64,000 nucleotides of DNA from CBDCUQ01 sp965222835. GTDB lineage: Bacteria; Pseudomonadota; Alphaproteobacteria; Rhizobiales; Hyphomicrobiaceae. The notes under the pieces are model-generated. The model had not been told where the DNA came from and did not search any database. It worked only from the letters and a program-made list of their open reading frames with translations. The position numbers were made by a program, and so were the translations under genes. The stretch is from positions 1,540,218-1,604,217 of the forward strand of contig CBDCUQ010000004.1 in the NCBI GenBank assembly GCA_965222835.1. Reading direction: 5' to 3'. Shown one piece after another: positions 1 to 9,469 of the stretch. The stretch's first letter is position 1, and every line of letters begins with the position of its first letter.

Positions 1-2
1 CA

Positions 3-71
3 ACCGCGTTCTACCCGGGCGCGGGTGATCCTACGATTGGCAGTGGGGCCGGCTACAAGGTGGGCGGTTGA
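3..71 (+). CDS. 3' end of an unidentified upstream gene (partial)
   Basis: An open frame enters from the left edge and ends in TGA at 69-71. The visible residues end in a Gly-rich tail (GSGAGYKVGG). The TGA overlaps the TTG proposed as start of the next gene (TTGA), which would suit translational coupling. Too little is present to name a family, and it could be a chance open frame. Confidence 0.35.
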   Translation, partial: TAFYPGAGDPTIGSGAGYKVGG

Positions 72-2254
72 CTGTTGTTTGCGCGCGGGTATCCGTGCTT
101 TCTGTAAGTGGGCAGGACTTGTTTACGATTGCGCCTCGCATCACCGGATGTCCGCCGTATGAGCGGTATCTTGAGCATTTTGGCCAAACCGTTACCGTCG
201 CAGAGTTCCACGCGAACGCTACGCGTACACCGCTGACTGCATTGCGCCATGATGTCGACTATTCGATTGATGTCGCACTTGCTCTTGGTGCCCTCGAATA
301 CCGCCGTGGAATCAGATCCGCGTGGTTCATGCTCCACACCGCAGCCTACTGGTCCGACGAGCGCTTTCTTGATAAGTGCCTGCAGCTCCAAGATTGGGGC
401 CATGAAGTTGGGCTTCATAGTAATGTTCTTGCCGAATGGTTTCGGGGCAATATTGACGACGTATCAGGCGAACTTTCCCGTTTGCTGGGCCACTTGCGCG
501 GTGTTGGGATCAATGTACGCGGTGTAGCCGCTCATGGCGATCCTCTCTGCTACGAGGTCGGATTTACAAACTACTGGCTGTACTCGGACGTCCGGCCTGA
601 AAATCCTGCTGTCGCGGAATGTGGTGTCACGGCGGAGGGCTCCAAACGTGGTTCGGATGGCCGATACATTGATTATCCCAAGAATAGCGATAGCCTGGTG
701 CGTCCCGACGGCGCACGCTTCGATTTTTGGTCCCTGCGCCTTGCTGATTTCGGACTTGCGTATGAAGGCTCGCGCGTCAATCTGGATGCTTACTTCTCGG
801 ATTCCGGCGGTGCCTGGAAGCGCAGTGCTGATCCAATTTCAACGGAGTTCGGTAAGAACCGCAGTCTGGTTTTGATGCATCCGCTCTATTGGCGGCCTCC
901 GCAGCGTCACTACTATTTTTTATCCACCGCACGGTCCGGGTCAAAGTGGCTCGCTCATTTTTTGAATGAAGCGACATCCGTCACGGCCCGGCACGAGTTC
1001 ACGCTGAATCACCGGCTGCAAAAGGACGGGATTCGGGCGCAGAAGAACACCGGGGCCGGATTCACCAATCTGCTCGCAGATCACGAAAAGGCTGTTAGCC
1101 TCATCTACGAGGCGCGCGAATGGTCCGAGTCTTTGCTGACCGATTACGCCGAGGTAAACGTCTATCTTGATCATTTCCTTAATGAGTTGAAGCAATTCGA
1201 CAATACGACGCTCGTGCATCTTCATCGGGATCCTGCTGAGGTCGTACGTTCGCTCCTGCAGCGCAGATGGTACGAGGTTCCTTTTGACGATCGCCATCCT
1301 CCCGTCGATATTCAAGATTGGGAAAGCCTAAGTCAGCTAGAAAAGATCTGTCACTACGTTGCCGATACCGATGCGCGGCTGGACTCTGCCTGCTCTCACA
1401 CATTGCCATTTGAACGCATGGTTGTTGATGTGGGCTACCTCACGTCTTTCCTCGAAGGTTTAGGCATTTCCGTTTATCCGCGTCTTGCCGCGAGGGTCTT
1501 TGGTGAGCGCGTGAACCAGACTGTCCGGTTCGATGTGCCCCCATTGAGCCAATGGGAAAGCGCGGACAAGGAAACGTTTGCTCGAATAATCGCCGGTTAC
1601 AGTCGCGGGCGCTGGCGACAGAACGCTGACAGGTTGCACCGCTTCGTTACGCTGGCGCGATCGAGGGTTCGACAGACCGCAGAACAATTCGGTATCGTAG
1701 CGGTTCGCGGACAAGAGGTACTTGCCGATGTGCACCTTGATCGTCACGTTCCGAGAGTAACGCTGAAGAACGTCAATGTAACGTCCGTGGACGATGCACA
1801 GATCTTCTCTTTTCCGCGAGGCAAGAATGCACATGTTCTGCTTGGTGGTGGGATTTGGCATAGGGTCGATCCGATTACGGTGGAGAAAACTTCGACGGAC
1901 CCACACACAGGCGGCTGGACCTGTAAACGGAATTCGATCCTAACAATAGGATTGAGTTTAGATGCGGCAAGATCGAAAGGTAGAGTTCGTGTCCTATGCC
2001 TCTCCTATGACGATGAAGACAAACTTCTGGGGCATCAAGACATTGCAACGATGGGGCCAAATGCATCGCGCCTCGCGCGTCATTTCAAGCCAAATCGTAA
2101 TGCAAAAAGTTTCAATATCGCTCTGTATGTGAGCGCGAAAGGACCCGCTGCAGAAGTGGCGTTGACGCAGTTTGGCCTGGTTGCCACCAAGGCCCGGCGG
2201 CTACGCAGCATGCACCCTGAGACCGTACTGGAACGTGCCCTTGAAGACACGTGA
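68..2254 (+). CDS. Bifunctional polysaccharide deacetylase-like / sulfotransferase fusion (deacetylase first)
   Basis: Predicted glycan-modifying enzyme of 728 aa. Residues about 55-275 form a polysaccharide-deacetylase-like NodB-type domain: metal-site RHDVD at 60-64, GHEVGLHSN at 111-119, HGD at 156-158, SDSGG at 244-248 and MHP at 270-272. Residues about 281-560 resemble a PAPS-dependent sulfotransferase, with 5'-phosphosulfate loop STARSGSKW (286-294) and 3'-phosphate motif HRDPAEVVRS (386-395). The remaining ~150 residues look like a beta-rich domain that I cannot name. No signal peptide or membrane segment is obvious, so it probably acts in the cytoplasm. The TTG start follows an AAGGTGG ribosome-binding sequence, but later starts are possible. 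The deacetylase motifs closely match those of the protein at 5820-7646. Coupled deacetylation and sulfation of an amino sugar is inferred. Confidence 0.75.
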   Translation: MTVVCARVSVLSVSGQDLFTIAPRITGCPPYERYLEHFGQTVTVAEFHANATRTPLTALRHDVDYSIDVALALGALEYRRGIRSAWFMLHTAAYWSDERFLDKCLQLQDWGHEVGLHSNVLAEWFRGNIDDVSGELSRLLGHLRGVGINVRGVAAHGDPLCYEVGFTNYWLYSDVRPENPAVAECGVTAEGSKRGSDGRYIDYPKNSDSLVRPDGARFDFWSLRLADFGLAYEGSRVNLDAYFSDSGGAWKRSADPISTEFGKNRSLVLMHPLYWRPPQRHYYFLSTARSGSKWLAHFLNEATSVTARHEFTLNHRLQKDGIRAQKNTGAGFTNLLADHEKAVSLIYEAREWSESLLTDYAEVNVYLDHFLNELKQFDNTTLVHLHRDPAEVVRSLLQRRWYEVPFDDRHPPVDIQDWESLSQLEKICHYVADTDARLDSACSHTLPFERMVVDVGYLTSFLEGLGISVYPRLAARVFGERVNQTVRFDVPPLSQWESADKETFARIIAGYSRGRWRQNADRLHRFVTLARSRVRQTAEQFGIVAVRGQEVLADVHLDRHVPRVTLKNVNVTSVDDAQIFSFPRGKNAHVLLGGGIWHRVDPITVEKTSTDPHTGGWTCKRNSILTIGLSLDAARSKGRVRVLCLSYDDEDKLLGHQDIATMGPNASRLARHFKPNRNAKSFNIALYVSAKGPAAEVALTQFGLVATKARRLRSMHPETVLERALEDT

Positions 2255-2281
2255 GCGTCGTGCAAGCGGAATGGGCGAAGC

Positions 2282-4603
2282 TCACTGCCCTCTGGAGCGA
2301 CCGAAAAGCATACGGGGTGAAAGGCGCTCGAGATTCAGCATGCTCTCCTTCTGGGCGGGTATCTCGCTCGCCTGTACTGAGACAATGAGACGACTTGTGG
2401 CTTGATCGGCCGGAGATAAATTCGTGTTCACCTCTGCCCCTTCAATATTATTGAGCGCGGCGTTCGCGCGCCGCACCCATTTTTCTGCCCGGTCAGCGCG
2501 GACGTTCACACACAGCCTTACGCGTCCGTCCGCAGGAATTCGCCGAGCGATTGCTGCCAACGCATCTGCATCCTTGAAGTCGTCACTCAAGACATGCCGG
2601 AGGTCACACCGGTCAAGCGGATACGATCCTTTGGCCAGATGCTTGATGACTGAAGGCGTATAGGCCAGGTTAATGAAACCGCGGTAGGCCTCCAGAAATT
2701 CTTGGTCCTGTCTGGGCAACGGGAATTCTGCTTTGTCGACACCCCGCGGAACCTTGTATGCAGATTTTTCTTCCTCAGTGATGCGACGGTGATAGAGGAA
2801 TGTTGGTGTAACGAGGTCAGACGCCGCCATGTGCTTTTGGAGCACCTCCACGTCGTCAGTTAGGACGTAGTATTTTTCAGAAGAGGTGACCGACGAACCT
2901 GTTTCCCCCATTAGCTTTCTGGCAGACAATGGAGGTTTCATATTCTCCGGCAAGCGGTAGGTAATACTTTCGCAATCATCTTCGCTGAGAGGCGTGGGGC
3001 CATCATAAAGATCATATGGCATCCAGCGTGCGTAGCGACCGCAGTGCAGGAGGATGTGGTTCAGGCCCGGCTCTGCGAGAAGCGCGAACAAATGCAGATT
3101 ATCGATCCTGGCTATATACGTCGCCCCGCCGGACGTCATGCGTTGCGCATAGAATGTGTTGGAGTCGCTGAAGTTGTTCCATCGTGGCGGGTTCTCATGT
3201 TCGGCGTTCTTGCGTCCGTTGTAAGCCCACACGAGATCGCTACACGACTCCGGAATATCGGTCAGAAAGACATTTCCTTCCCCGCCGCCGTGAGGAACGA
3301 AACTGCGAATATTGAAATGCTGACGGAGCGCCTTGACGTCCTCCTCAAAGATTCCGCGCGCTTTTGCAAGAACATCCACCGGCACTTGTTTGGAATAGAG
3401 CGGAATCCCACTCTTTAGTAGCCGGCGGGCCTGGCCAACAGCATTGCTGTGGTAGCCGATTTCAAAGCCAGCCCGTTCGAGCTCTTGATAGAAGGATATG
3501 TTCAGGTCTTTGAGCGACCAGGGATGCGACTGCCCATAATCTGTGTAGGGAGAGTGGTTAAAGAGGTAGATGCTGGAGACCACACCGTTTTCGCGCTCCC
3601 ATCTTGCCATGACTTCCGTCTCGACAGGATAGAAATCGATATGATGATCTAAAATGATATTGATCTTATCTTTGTCAAAGCGCCCCGCATAAGCGTCCGA
3701 CATTGTGATAAAGACCGCGCCGCGTCTTTTCAGAATCTCGATGCAATCCGTGAAATAGCGCCAGCTATTGTCATGATATTCGGCTGTCGGGCGGTTTGGC
3801 TTGTATACTTTATTGAATGTTATCTTCGCGCTCGCCTTTACCGATGACGAATCGGTCTCTGAGTTGGTTGTATTGTTGGGTGCGGGCGCACGCACGGCCC
3901 CAGAAATCTCGAGGTTTCGGGTGAACAGGTAGTGACTGTTGGAATACTTGAGTGCGTAGCGCGGCCGAGCCTCTTCCCCCATCATCATTGAAACATCCCA
4001 ACCGTGATCGGCAAACGCTTGGCGCTGGAGCTCCACCCGATGATCGACAAATTGGCCCATCTTCCAGCCTTCCGGGGGACTTGCTGTCTTGTTGACCGTG
4101 ACAAACCAAGCCCAGGCCTCCGGCCAAAGCAAGTTTGTGATCCGCTCAACAAATTCAGATATCTCGGACTCGTCTTTGGGATTGCATGCGTTGAAGGTTC
4201 CCTTCACGAACAATCCGTCAAACGATTGCTCGAACTGGTCGGGTGAAAGCGTATGAAAATCTTGATCGATAATCTCAAAGCCGAGATGGCGCCCGAGGCT
4301 TACGAATGCTGGATCTCGTTCGATGCACACGACCTCGGCACCCAAATGACGTGCGAGTAATGCAAAGGCATAGTGCCCGGGTCCCAGCTCAAGGATGCGC
4401 TTGCCTTCAAAGTGCGTCCTTTCGAACATATCATTCAGAATGTTGGCAATGCGCCGCCCTCTTCGGGGATTATACTCCTGCTGACTCGAGAAGCCCGTCT
4501 CGTCGATTATTTTTCGGCCTGCGCGCCCAACATCACACACGCGGTCCACGTCCTTGTCGGCTATCAGAAAGCCGGGTCTTTGAGCTATAAGCGAGTACGT
4601 CAT
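2282..4603 (-). CDS. Methyltransferase / polysaccharide deacetylase-like fusion protein
   Basis: Multidomain protein of about 773 aa. The N-terminal ~240 residues are a class I SAM-dependent methyltransferase, with LELGPG (71-76) as SAM loop and acidic ERDP (95-98) after strand 2. The middle third, from about 300 to 560, resembles the deacetylase domains of the neighbouring fusions: LDHHIDFYP, GYHSN, a PHGGGEGN segment and LLHCGRYARW in the same order, but more diverged. The last ~200 residues are unrecognised. Its methyltransferase half shares motifs with the protein at 9781-10851 (VKGTFNACNPKDE against AKGVLNVYAFKDD). An ATG 17 codons upstream is possible; I chose the inner ATG, where the recognisable protein begins. 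It converges with the gene at 68-2254. Glycan methylation and deacetylation is inferred from domains and context. Confidence 0.65.
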   Translation of the reverse strand: MTYSLIAQRPGFLIADKDVDRVCDVGRAGRKIIDETGFSSQQEYNPRRGRRIANILNDMFERTHFEGKRILELGPGHYAFALLARHLGAEVVCIERDPAFVSLGRHLGFEIIDQDFHTLSPDQFEQSFDGLFVKGTFNACNPKDESEISEFVERITNLLWPEAWAWFVTVNKTASPPEGWKMGQFVDHRVELQRQAFADHGWDVSMMMGEEARPRYALKYSNSHYLFTRNLEISGAVRAPAPNNTTNSETDSSSVKASAKITFNKVYKPNRPTAEYHDNSWRYFTDCIEILKRRGAVFITMSDAYAGRFDKDKINIILDHHIDFYPVETEVMARWERENGVVSSIYLFNHSPYTDYGQSHPWSLKDLNISFYQELERAGFEIGYHSNAVGQARRLLKSGIPLYSKQVPVDVLAKARGIFEEDVKALRQHFNIRSFVPHGGGEGNVFLTDIPESCSDLVWAYNGRKNAEHENPPRWNNFSDSNTFYAQRMTSGGATYIARIDNLHLFALLAEPGLNHILLHCGRYARWMPYDLYDGPTPLSEDDCESITYRLPENMKPPLSARKLMGETGSSVTSSEKYYVLTDDVEVLQKHMAASDLVTPTFLYHRRITEEEKSAYKVPRGVDKAEFPLPRQDQEFLEAYRGFINLAYTPSVIKHLAKGSYPLDRCDLRHVLSDDFKDADALAAIARRIPADGRVRLCVNVRADRAEKWVRRANAALNNIEGAEVNTNLSPADQATSRLIVSVQASEIPAQKESMLNLERLSPRMLFGRSRGQ

Positions 4604-4760
4604 GCTATCTTCGTTCCTATGTGCAAATAAGGCTACCAGCCCAGAGTCTCGCACGCGCTGTTGGTTTGAGGACTGGCCGTGAGACGCTCTGACTGGTCCT
4701 TATTCTTTTGTTCTTCGCAGTTCGAAAACTACCTACCGGTTTTCCTAGAAGAGGCTGTCC

Positions 4761-5693
4761 TCAGCGTTTTGCGATAATGGGGCTGGGCCGTCGACTATCT
4801 GTGATTTTGAAGCCCTTCTGACCAAGTATATCGCGGCATAGTTGATTGTTGCTCTTGCCATCGACTTCGTATGCCGAAACGACAAATGCTGCTTTGAGTT
4901 GATCCCAATAATCCCCCAATCCGCATAACGCCTGGTATTCTGCCCCGTTGACGGTCACGTAGACTAGATCAATTGGGGCCTCGCCCACTCCGCATTCGCT
5001 CATGATTGTATCGATGCGGCGAACCGGGACTTCTATCTTCGAAGCATCTAGGCGCCCGATATCGACAAGCGAATTCTTCTGCCAGCCCTTTGAATACAGG
5101 GTCAGACTCTTGTCTTCATCCCACACGCCATATGGTGCAACAGTAATCTTGTCCGACAGTCCATTTGCTTCGATGTTCTTCTGCAAAACTTTCACATTTT
5201 CTGGAAGCATCTCAATGGCGATGACGCGCCCGTCGGGGACAAACTCGTCGCTGAATGAGATCGTCTTGTGACCAAGATAGGCACCGCATTCTACGATAAG
5301 GCCATCGCGAGGCGGACGCACCTCAGGTGGAGGCCAAGGCCACATTCTTACGTATCGAACAGCGACGTCCAATGCGATAAGGAATGCGTCTCCAACAATC
5401 GCAGCCGGCAAGCGGTCCTTTACATAATAGTATTGATTCAAATGACTTTTCGCCGGCAGATGACCGTAGAATATTCTACCATTCTTTAAACGGACGTACG
5501 GCATCCCATCTTCCACACCAGAGGCGACAATCGGAAGCTCGTACATTGACTTGATATGCTGACTGAAGACCTTCGGCGTCTTTTCCAGCTCTTCCCTAGA
5601 AAAATGATCTGCGACCTCGTTTTCACTCTGTTGGCGAATGTCAGCGAGGCGCTTGATCGCATCTTCCAGGGCTTCCGACTTCGAAAACATCAT
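4761..5693 (-). CDS. FkbM family methyltransferase
   Basis: A 310-aa protein with a FkbM-type SAM-dependent methyltransferase domain in its C-terminal two thirds. The SAM loop is IVECGAYLGHKT, followed by an acidic strand end (VIAIEMLPENVKVLQKNI), then VPVRRIDTIM and DLVYVTVNGAEY, the usual FkbM layout with Asn instead of Glu in the VNGAE position. The first ~100 residues are an extension that includes KNGRIFYGHLPAKSH. FkbM enzymes O-methylate sugars or polyketides. In this island of sulfotransferase and deacetylase fusions, a glycan substrate is the natural inference. It lies on the same strand as the genes on either side. Confidence 0.8.
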   Translation of the reverse strand: MMFSKSEALEDAIKRLADIRQQSENEVADHFSREELEKTPKVFSQHIKSMYELPIVASGVEDGMPYVRLKNGRIFYGHLPAKSHLNQYYYVKDRLPAAIVGDAFLIALDVAVRYVRMWPWPPPEVRPPRDGLIVECGAYLGHKTISFSDEFVPDGRVIAIEMLPENVKVLQKNIEANGLSDKITVAPYGVWDEDKSLTLYSKGWQKNSLVDIGRLDASKIEVPVRRIDTIMSECGVGEAPIDLVYVTVNGAEYQALCGLGDYWDQLKAAFVVSAYEVDGKSNNQLCRDILGQKGFKITDSRRPSPIIAKR

Positions 5694-5819
5694 GCTGCAA
5701 GCTCTCTGCTAACGCCTGTCTCGGGCCTCGTTTGGATCCAAGGATTATTGCGCGGCTGTGTGTGCGGCCGTAATGGATACATGCTTTTTCGGCTTTGCAT
5801 AGAAGCTCGCGACTTCGGA

Positions 5820-7646
5820 TCAGGTTATGTCAAAGTTCCACCAAATTGGATGGGTCAAAACTCCAACGACCTCTCCTCGGCCCTCTTCACGGCCGAACAT
5901 ACGCCGGCCCCGACCCGAGTCCTTCGTACGCATCCTTCCTCCAGAATCCGAATGGTAGATGTCGCGGTGTATGTCGTAGGCCTCATACTCCAAGCCGAAT
6001 TTCTGCATAGAGCAGGTCCCGAGGCTCACCCGATTGACGTGTCCATTGTCGAGTTTGTGCTCAATCGTGCGGGGGCCACCGTGACGGCCGTCACAGCATT
6101 CAGAAAAGATTTCCCAGTTACGGAAATTTAGCTGCCGGCAGAGCCGGTCTCCATGCGTTGAGGTTCCAATAACCGGAATGCCAAGTGAATCAAAAAACTC
6201 CAGCTCTTGCTCGAGCATCTCAATCGGATCCGTTCCATGCTGAAGCGCCGTTGCGACAAGATTGTTATGGAAGTTGACCTCGTGACCTAGCTCCAAAAGG
6301 GTCTGCAGACCCGAAATGAGCAATCTGCTGTGCCGGTGTCTGCCGTCGTCTCCGATCGCTCCATAGTACCACGCGGTGTGAAGGATGCAGTACGTCGCCT
6401 TGAAGCCCTTTTCGAATTCCCATCTTGCAATCTCACAAGCGGTTTCGATGTCATGATCGACATCGTGTCTAATCAGAAGTATCTTGTCGTCCCCCTGATC
6501 TGCCAGCCTTATATAATCGCAATGTCGCAGGGATTTGTGGGAGGCGTAAGGCTGGAGCAGCGCGTCGTATTCCGCTGGCAAAAACTTTCTCGCACGCTGG
6601 AGCCGCCTGCCGTGACTAGCGACCTCTGTTCGTTCTAAGTCGTACGAGCGGCGCGCATCAGTCGTTGCCAGATGGGGGAACATCGCCGGGTCCTGGCCGG
6701 GAATCATGAGCGATCGCGTGGCATAACCCATGTCTTTCGCAAGATTGCCGCACTGTCTCAACACAGAATTCTTTATCTCGCACTGCAACTTTGTGTGGCC
6801 GATTGCAATACTTCGGTCGGAGAAGTTGGCGCGAATCTGAGCCAGATTGGGATGACCGCTTTCAAAGATCTTGGCGTTGGAACGGTGAAAATCGAAAATT
6901 TCTGGCTTGAGGCTAATCGGAAGTATTGCAAAGGCGCGCTCCAGTGTTCGGCGGGGTGAGCGGACCAGATCTTCATATCGAATGACGACGGCTCGGTCTG
7001 GGTGCTTGTTGGCAAATTCTCTGTAGCTCTTAGCGTATCTGTACCATGCCTTACCAATTTCGCTCGCGGAACGGTCGAACCCCTGTTTTTCATGAGAATA
7101 CGTAACATCGATTGGGTCTCGGACGAGACATACGAACCGCGCATTAGGAAATGCCGCAGCGGTCGCGCTGATAGACGCATTGTTCAGCTTGAACCCAAAA
7201 AGAGCCGTCCCATCTCTCAGCCAGCGCTTGCGCATCATGCTATAGGCAAGGAGCAAACGGTCTTCGTAAGATGAGATGCCGGAACTCAATTGTTGCGAGA
7301 GGTCCTCCAGGACTTCGACGACTTCATCCGAAGTGATCCCCGCCCGATTGCATCTGTTTAGAAACGATCCGATTTGGCGCTTGTCTCGCTGGCGTAGTAT
7401 TGAGCCGACACGCCCAAACTCGCCGTTCGCTTCCGTCAACGCGGCGCGAAACAATTGCAGTATCTCAGCGGGGGACGACTTATCGGATGGGATCAGCTCG
7501 GATCCTAAAGAGATTTCGGGATGTGAATCAAAAACAGTCGCAAGTAGCGTGGTGCCAGAGCGCGACATTCCCCCAACCAACAGCAAAGGCTCATCGCTGA
7601 TCTCGCGCTGTTTGCTGCTAATCATGGATACTGTATCCAAATTCAT
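5820..7646 (-). CDS. Bifunctional sulfotransferase / polysaccharide deacetylase-like fusion (sulfotransferase first)
   Basis: A protein of 608 aa from the ATG that follows an AGAGGCGAG ribosome-binding site; an ATG 11 codons upstream is less likely. Residues about 18-310 are a sulfotransferase with 5'-phosphosulfate loop GGMSRSGTT (25-33) and 3'-phosphate motif RDPIDVTYS (176-184). Residues about 355-605 are a deacetylase-like domain with RHDVD (393-397), ILHTAWYY, GHEVNFHNN (454-462), THGD (497-500), SDSGG (566-570) and THP (598-600). These align motif for motif with the deacetylase half of the protein at 68-2254, where the two domains come in the reverse order. It likely sulfates and deacetylates one surface glycan. 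Both activities are predictions. Confidence 0.78.
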   Translation of the reverse strand: MNLDTVSMISSKQREISDEPLLLVGGMSRSGTTLLATVFDSHPEISLGSELIPSDKSSPAEILQLFRAALTEANGEFGRVGSILRQRDKRQIGSFLNRCNRAGITSDEVVEVLEDLSQQLSSGISSYEDRLLLAYSMMRKRWLRDGTALFGFKLNNASISATAAAFPNARFVCLVRDPIDVTYSHEKQGFDRSASEIGKAWYRYAKSYREFANKHPDRAVVIRYEDLVRSPRRTLERAFAILPISLKPEIFDFHRSNAKIFESGHPNLAQIRANFSDRSIAIGHTKLQCEIKNSVLRQCGNLAKDMGYATRSLMIPGQDPAMFPHLATTDARRSYDLERTEVASHGRRLQRARKFLPAEYDALLQPYASHKSLRHCDYIRLADQGDDKILLIRHDVDHDIETACEIARWEFEKGFKATYCILHTAWYYGAIGDDGRHRHSRLLISGLQTLLELGHEVNFHNNLVATALQHGTDPIEMLEQELEFFDSLGIPVIGTSTHGDRLCRQLNFRNWEIFSECCDGRHGGPRTIEHKLDNGHVNRVSLGTCSMQKFGLEYEAYDIHRDIYHSDSGGRMRTKDSGRGRRMFGREEGRGEVVGVLTHPIWWNFDIT

Positions 7647-7822
7647 TCTCGCCTCTGCTTTTCTGACGTCCAATAACAACGCAGCGTCAGAATTCCTGTG
7701 TGCGGCGCGTTCTAAATGGCTTTATCTTGCCGGTCCTTACATGATCGATCCGCGTGGGGCAAGGGAAGAGGATTAGCATGAAAATGACATATAATCTCTA
7801 GCTTGCGGACCCTCAGATATCG

Positions 7823-9469
7823 TCACAGAATTTCGGCGTCGTCTTCGTCAATATTGGCTGTCGTGTCTACTTTAGGTTTCTTTTCTATCGCTGCAATCCG
7901 CTCTCGATACCGGTCATACAGTTGTTCTGCGGAGCCGATTGCCAATACTCGGCTACCATCGCTGACGATGAGCTTAGCCTCGGGCGGGAACTCGGGTTTT
8001 ACGTAGGGCGCGATACATACGAGAATAGGTTTTTGGACGCGCAGTTCGTGGGCGCGAGGTGTTTCTGCAATAGCTTGCCAGTTCTCTCCCGAAACGGCAA
8101 ATGCGAATGCTTCATTTATTTCAAGGGCTGGACCGACTGCATCCGCATTGCGGTTGCCGACCATACCCGTCTCACTGCTTTCCGTAGGTTCTAGCCGCGA
8201 GCCCTCGAGAGGTAACCCGTTTTTTGGCTCTAAGACGTGTATGAACAGAGCCGGATCGCTTTTATGTTTGCGAAGTGGGTGCATCGCATTTGACAGGCTG
8301 AGGAGCTCGAATGCGTACTTTACGGGGGGCATGAGGACATAACATTCTTGGCCTGGTCCTAGAATAAGCTCTTCCCCTCGAACGCTTTGCACGACAAAGG
8401 CCTTTTCACGAGCGGTTCTGCTCGATGCCTCAGACCTTTGCATGCCTTCCTTTCTCTTCGGCTCGATGAGTTCACGTAGGTTCAACATAGCTGGAAATGC
8501 TCGCATCATTCGGGACATCAGCGACACGAGCCCCATGGCGGATTTCAGGAAGACTAAGAGTATGGCGAGATATACTGGCTCTCTTGCCGTGAAGGGCCGG
8601 TCGCTGCTGTATCCCCACATCAAGACAGCGGCTGCAACAGCGACGATCTGAAAAATGACAAGCAGGCGCAGCTTGTAGATGGATGAAAATTGGACGTTTG
8701 GCAGCCCGTAGAGCTTTGAACTGTCAAAGCCCGTGAGCTTGCGAGATGCGTTGCTTGGGGCAATCTCTCCGCTCGCAATCTGCTCGGAAATACGCATCGA
8801 TTGCCTTCGCACGCTGGGCAGGATGTCGTGCCAATTCCGTGTCGTTGTAAGCATATGAATTGTGATGGAAGCGTAGATGGGGAGGAACGCAAACGAGACG
8901 AGCAGGATTATGCACATGCTGACAGGGTCAATGTACGTTAGGACAAGTCCCGTCCATAACATCATTACAGCGTCGCGTACGCCGGTTGATATCAATCGGC
9001 CTATTCGCATCGCGCCGTGCGTGGCCGTGACGATGATCCGGTGCATTGCGGCAAAATCGATCGGGAGCGGTAACGAGATCGTCCGATCAATGCGTGCGAA
9101 ACGCGGCAAACCGCTTACGAATTCTTTGTAGAGACGGCCTTGCCACGCGAGATTGCGGCGGACGATGTGTTGTTCAACAACGAACTGCAGGACGGCGACA
9201 GCAAGGAGGGAGAGGAGTGCGACGACAAGCGCTGCTTGGGTGGTCAGGCCGTAGCCACCGGGCAACTCGATGAGGCTCTCCCCGGAAAGCACCATGGCGG
9301 CGACCCGAGCAAGAAGCACGAGTGGAAGCGGGTAGAGGATCGCAAGACAGAAAACCGCGAAGATTGTCAGCGCCGCATCAACTGGATTCCAGCGGAAAAA
9401 GTGCTTCAGAAGCACATAGTAGACTGAGACGTAGCTTCTGACTTGAGACAGCAACCGCCGAAGATACAT
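7823..9469 (-). CDS. ABC-exporter-like membrane protein with degenerate ATPase domain
   Basis: A 548-aa protein. The N-terminal ~330 residues contain about five to six hydrophobic segments and have the layout of a type I ABC exporter transmembrane domain. The C-terminal part is the size of a shortened nucleotide-binding domain and ends like one (DGSRVLAIGSAEQLYDRY). The Walker A position reads LGPGQECYVLMPP, without the GxxGxGKS/T lysine, and I find no LSGGQ signature; PILVCIAPYV may be a Walker B relic. It is therefore probably an inactive or regulatory half-transporter, perhaps needing an ATPase partner or serving as a scaffold. It sits among glycan-decorating enzymes. Confidence 0.6.
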   Translation of the reverse strand: MYLRRLLSQVRSYVSVYYVLLKHFFRWNPVDAALTIFAVFCLAILYPLPLVLLARVAAMVLSGESLIELPGGYGLTTQAALVVALLSLLAVAVLQFVVEQHIVRRNLAWQGRLYKEFVSGLPRFARIDRTISLPLPIDFAAMHRIIVTATHGAMRIGRLISTGVRDAVMMLWTGLVLTYIDPVSMCIILLVSFAFLPIYASITIHMLTTTRNWHDILPSVRRQSMRISEQIASGEIAPSNASRKLTGFDSSKLYGLPNVQFSSIYKLRLLVIFQIVAVAAAVLMWGYSSDRPFTAREPVYLAILLVFLKSAMGLVSLMSRMMRAFPAMLNLRELIEPKRKEGMQRSEASSRTAREKAFVVQSVRGEELILGPGQECYVLMPPVKYAFELLSLSNAMHPLRKHKSDPALFIHVLEPKNGLPLEGSRLEPTESSETGMVGNRNADAVGPALEINEAFAFAVSGENWQAIAETPRAHELRVQKPILVCIAPYVKPEFPPEAKLIVSDGSRVLAIGSAEQLYDRYRERIAAIEKKPKVDTTANIDEDDAEIL

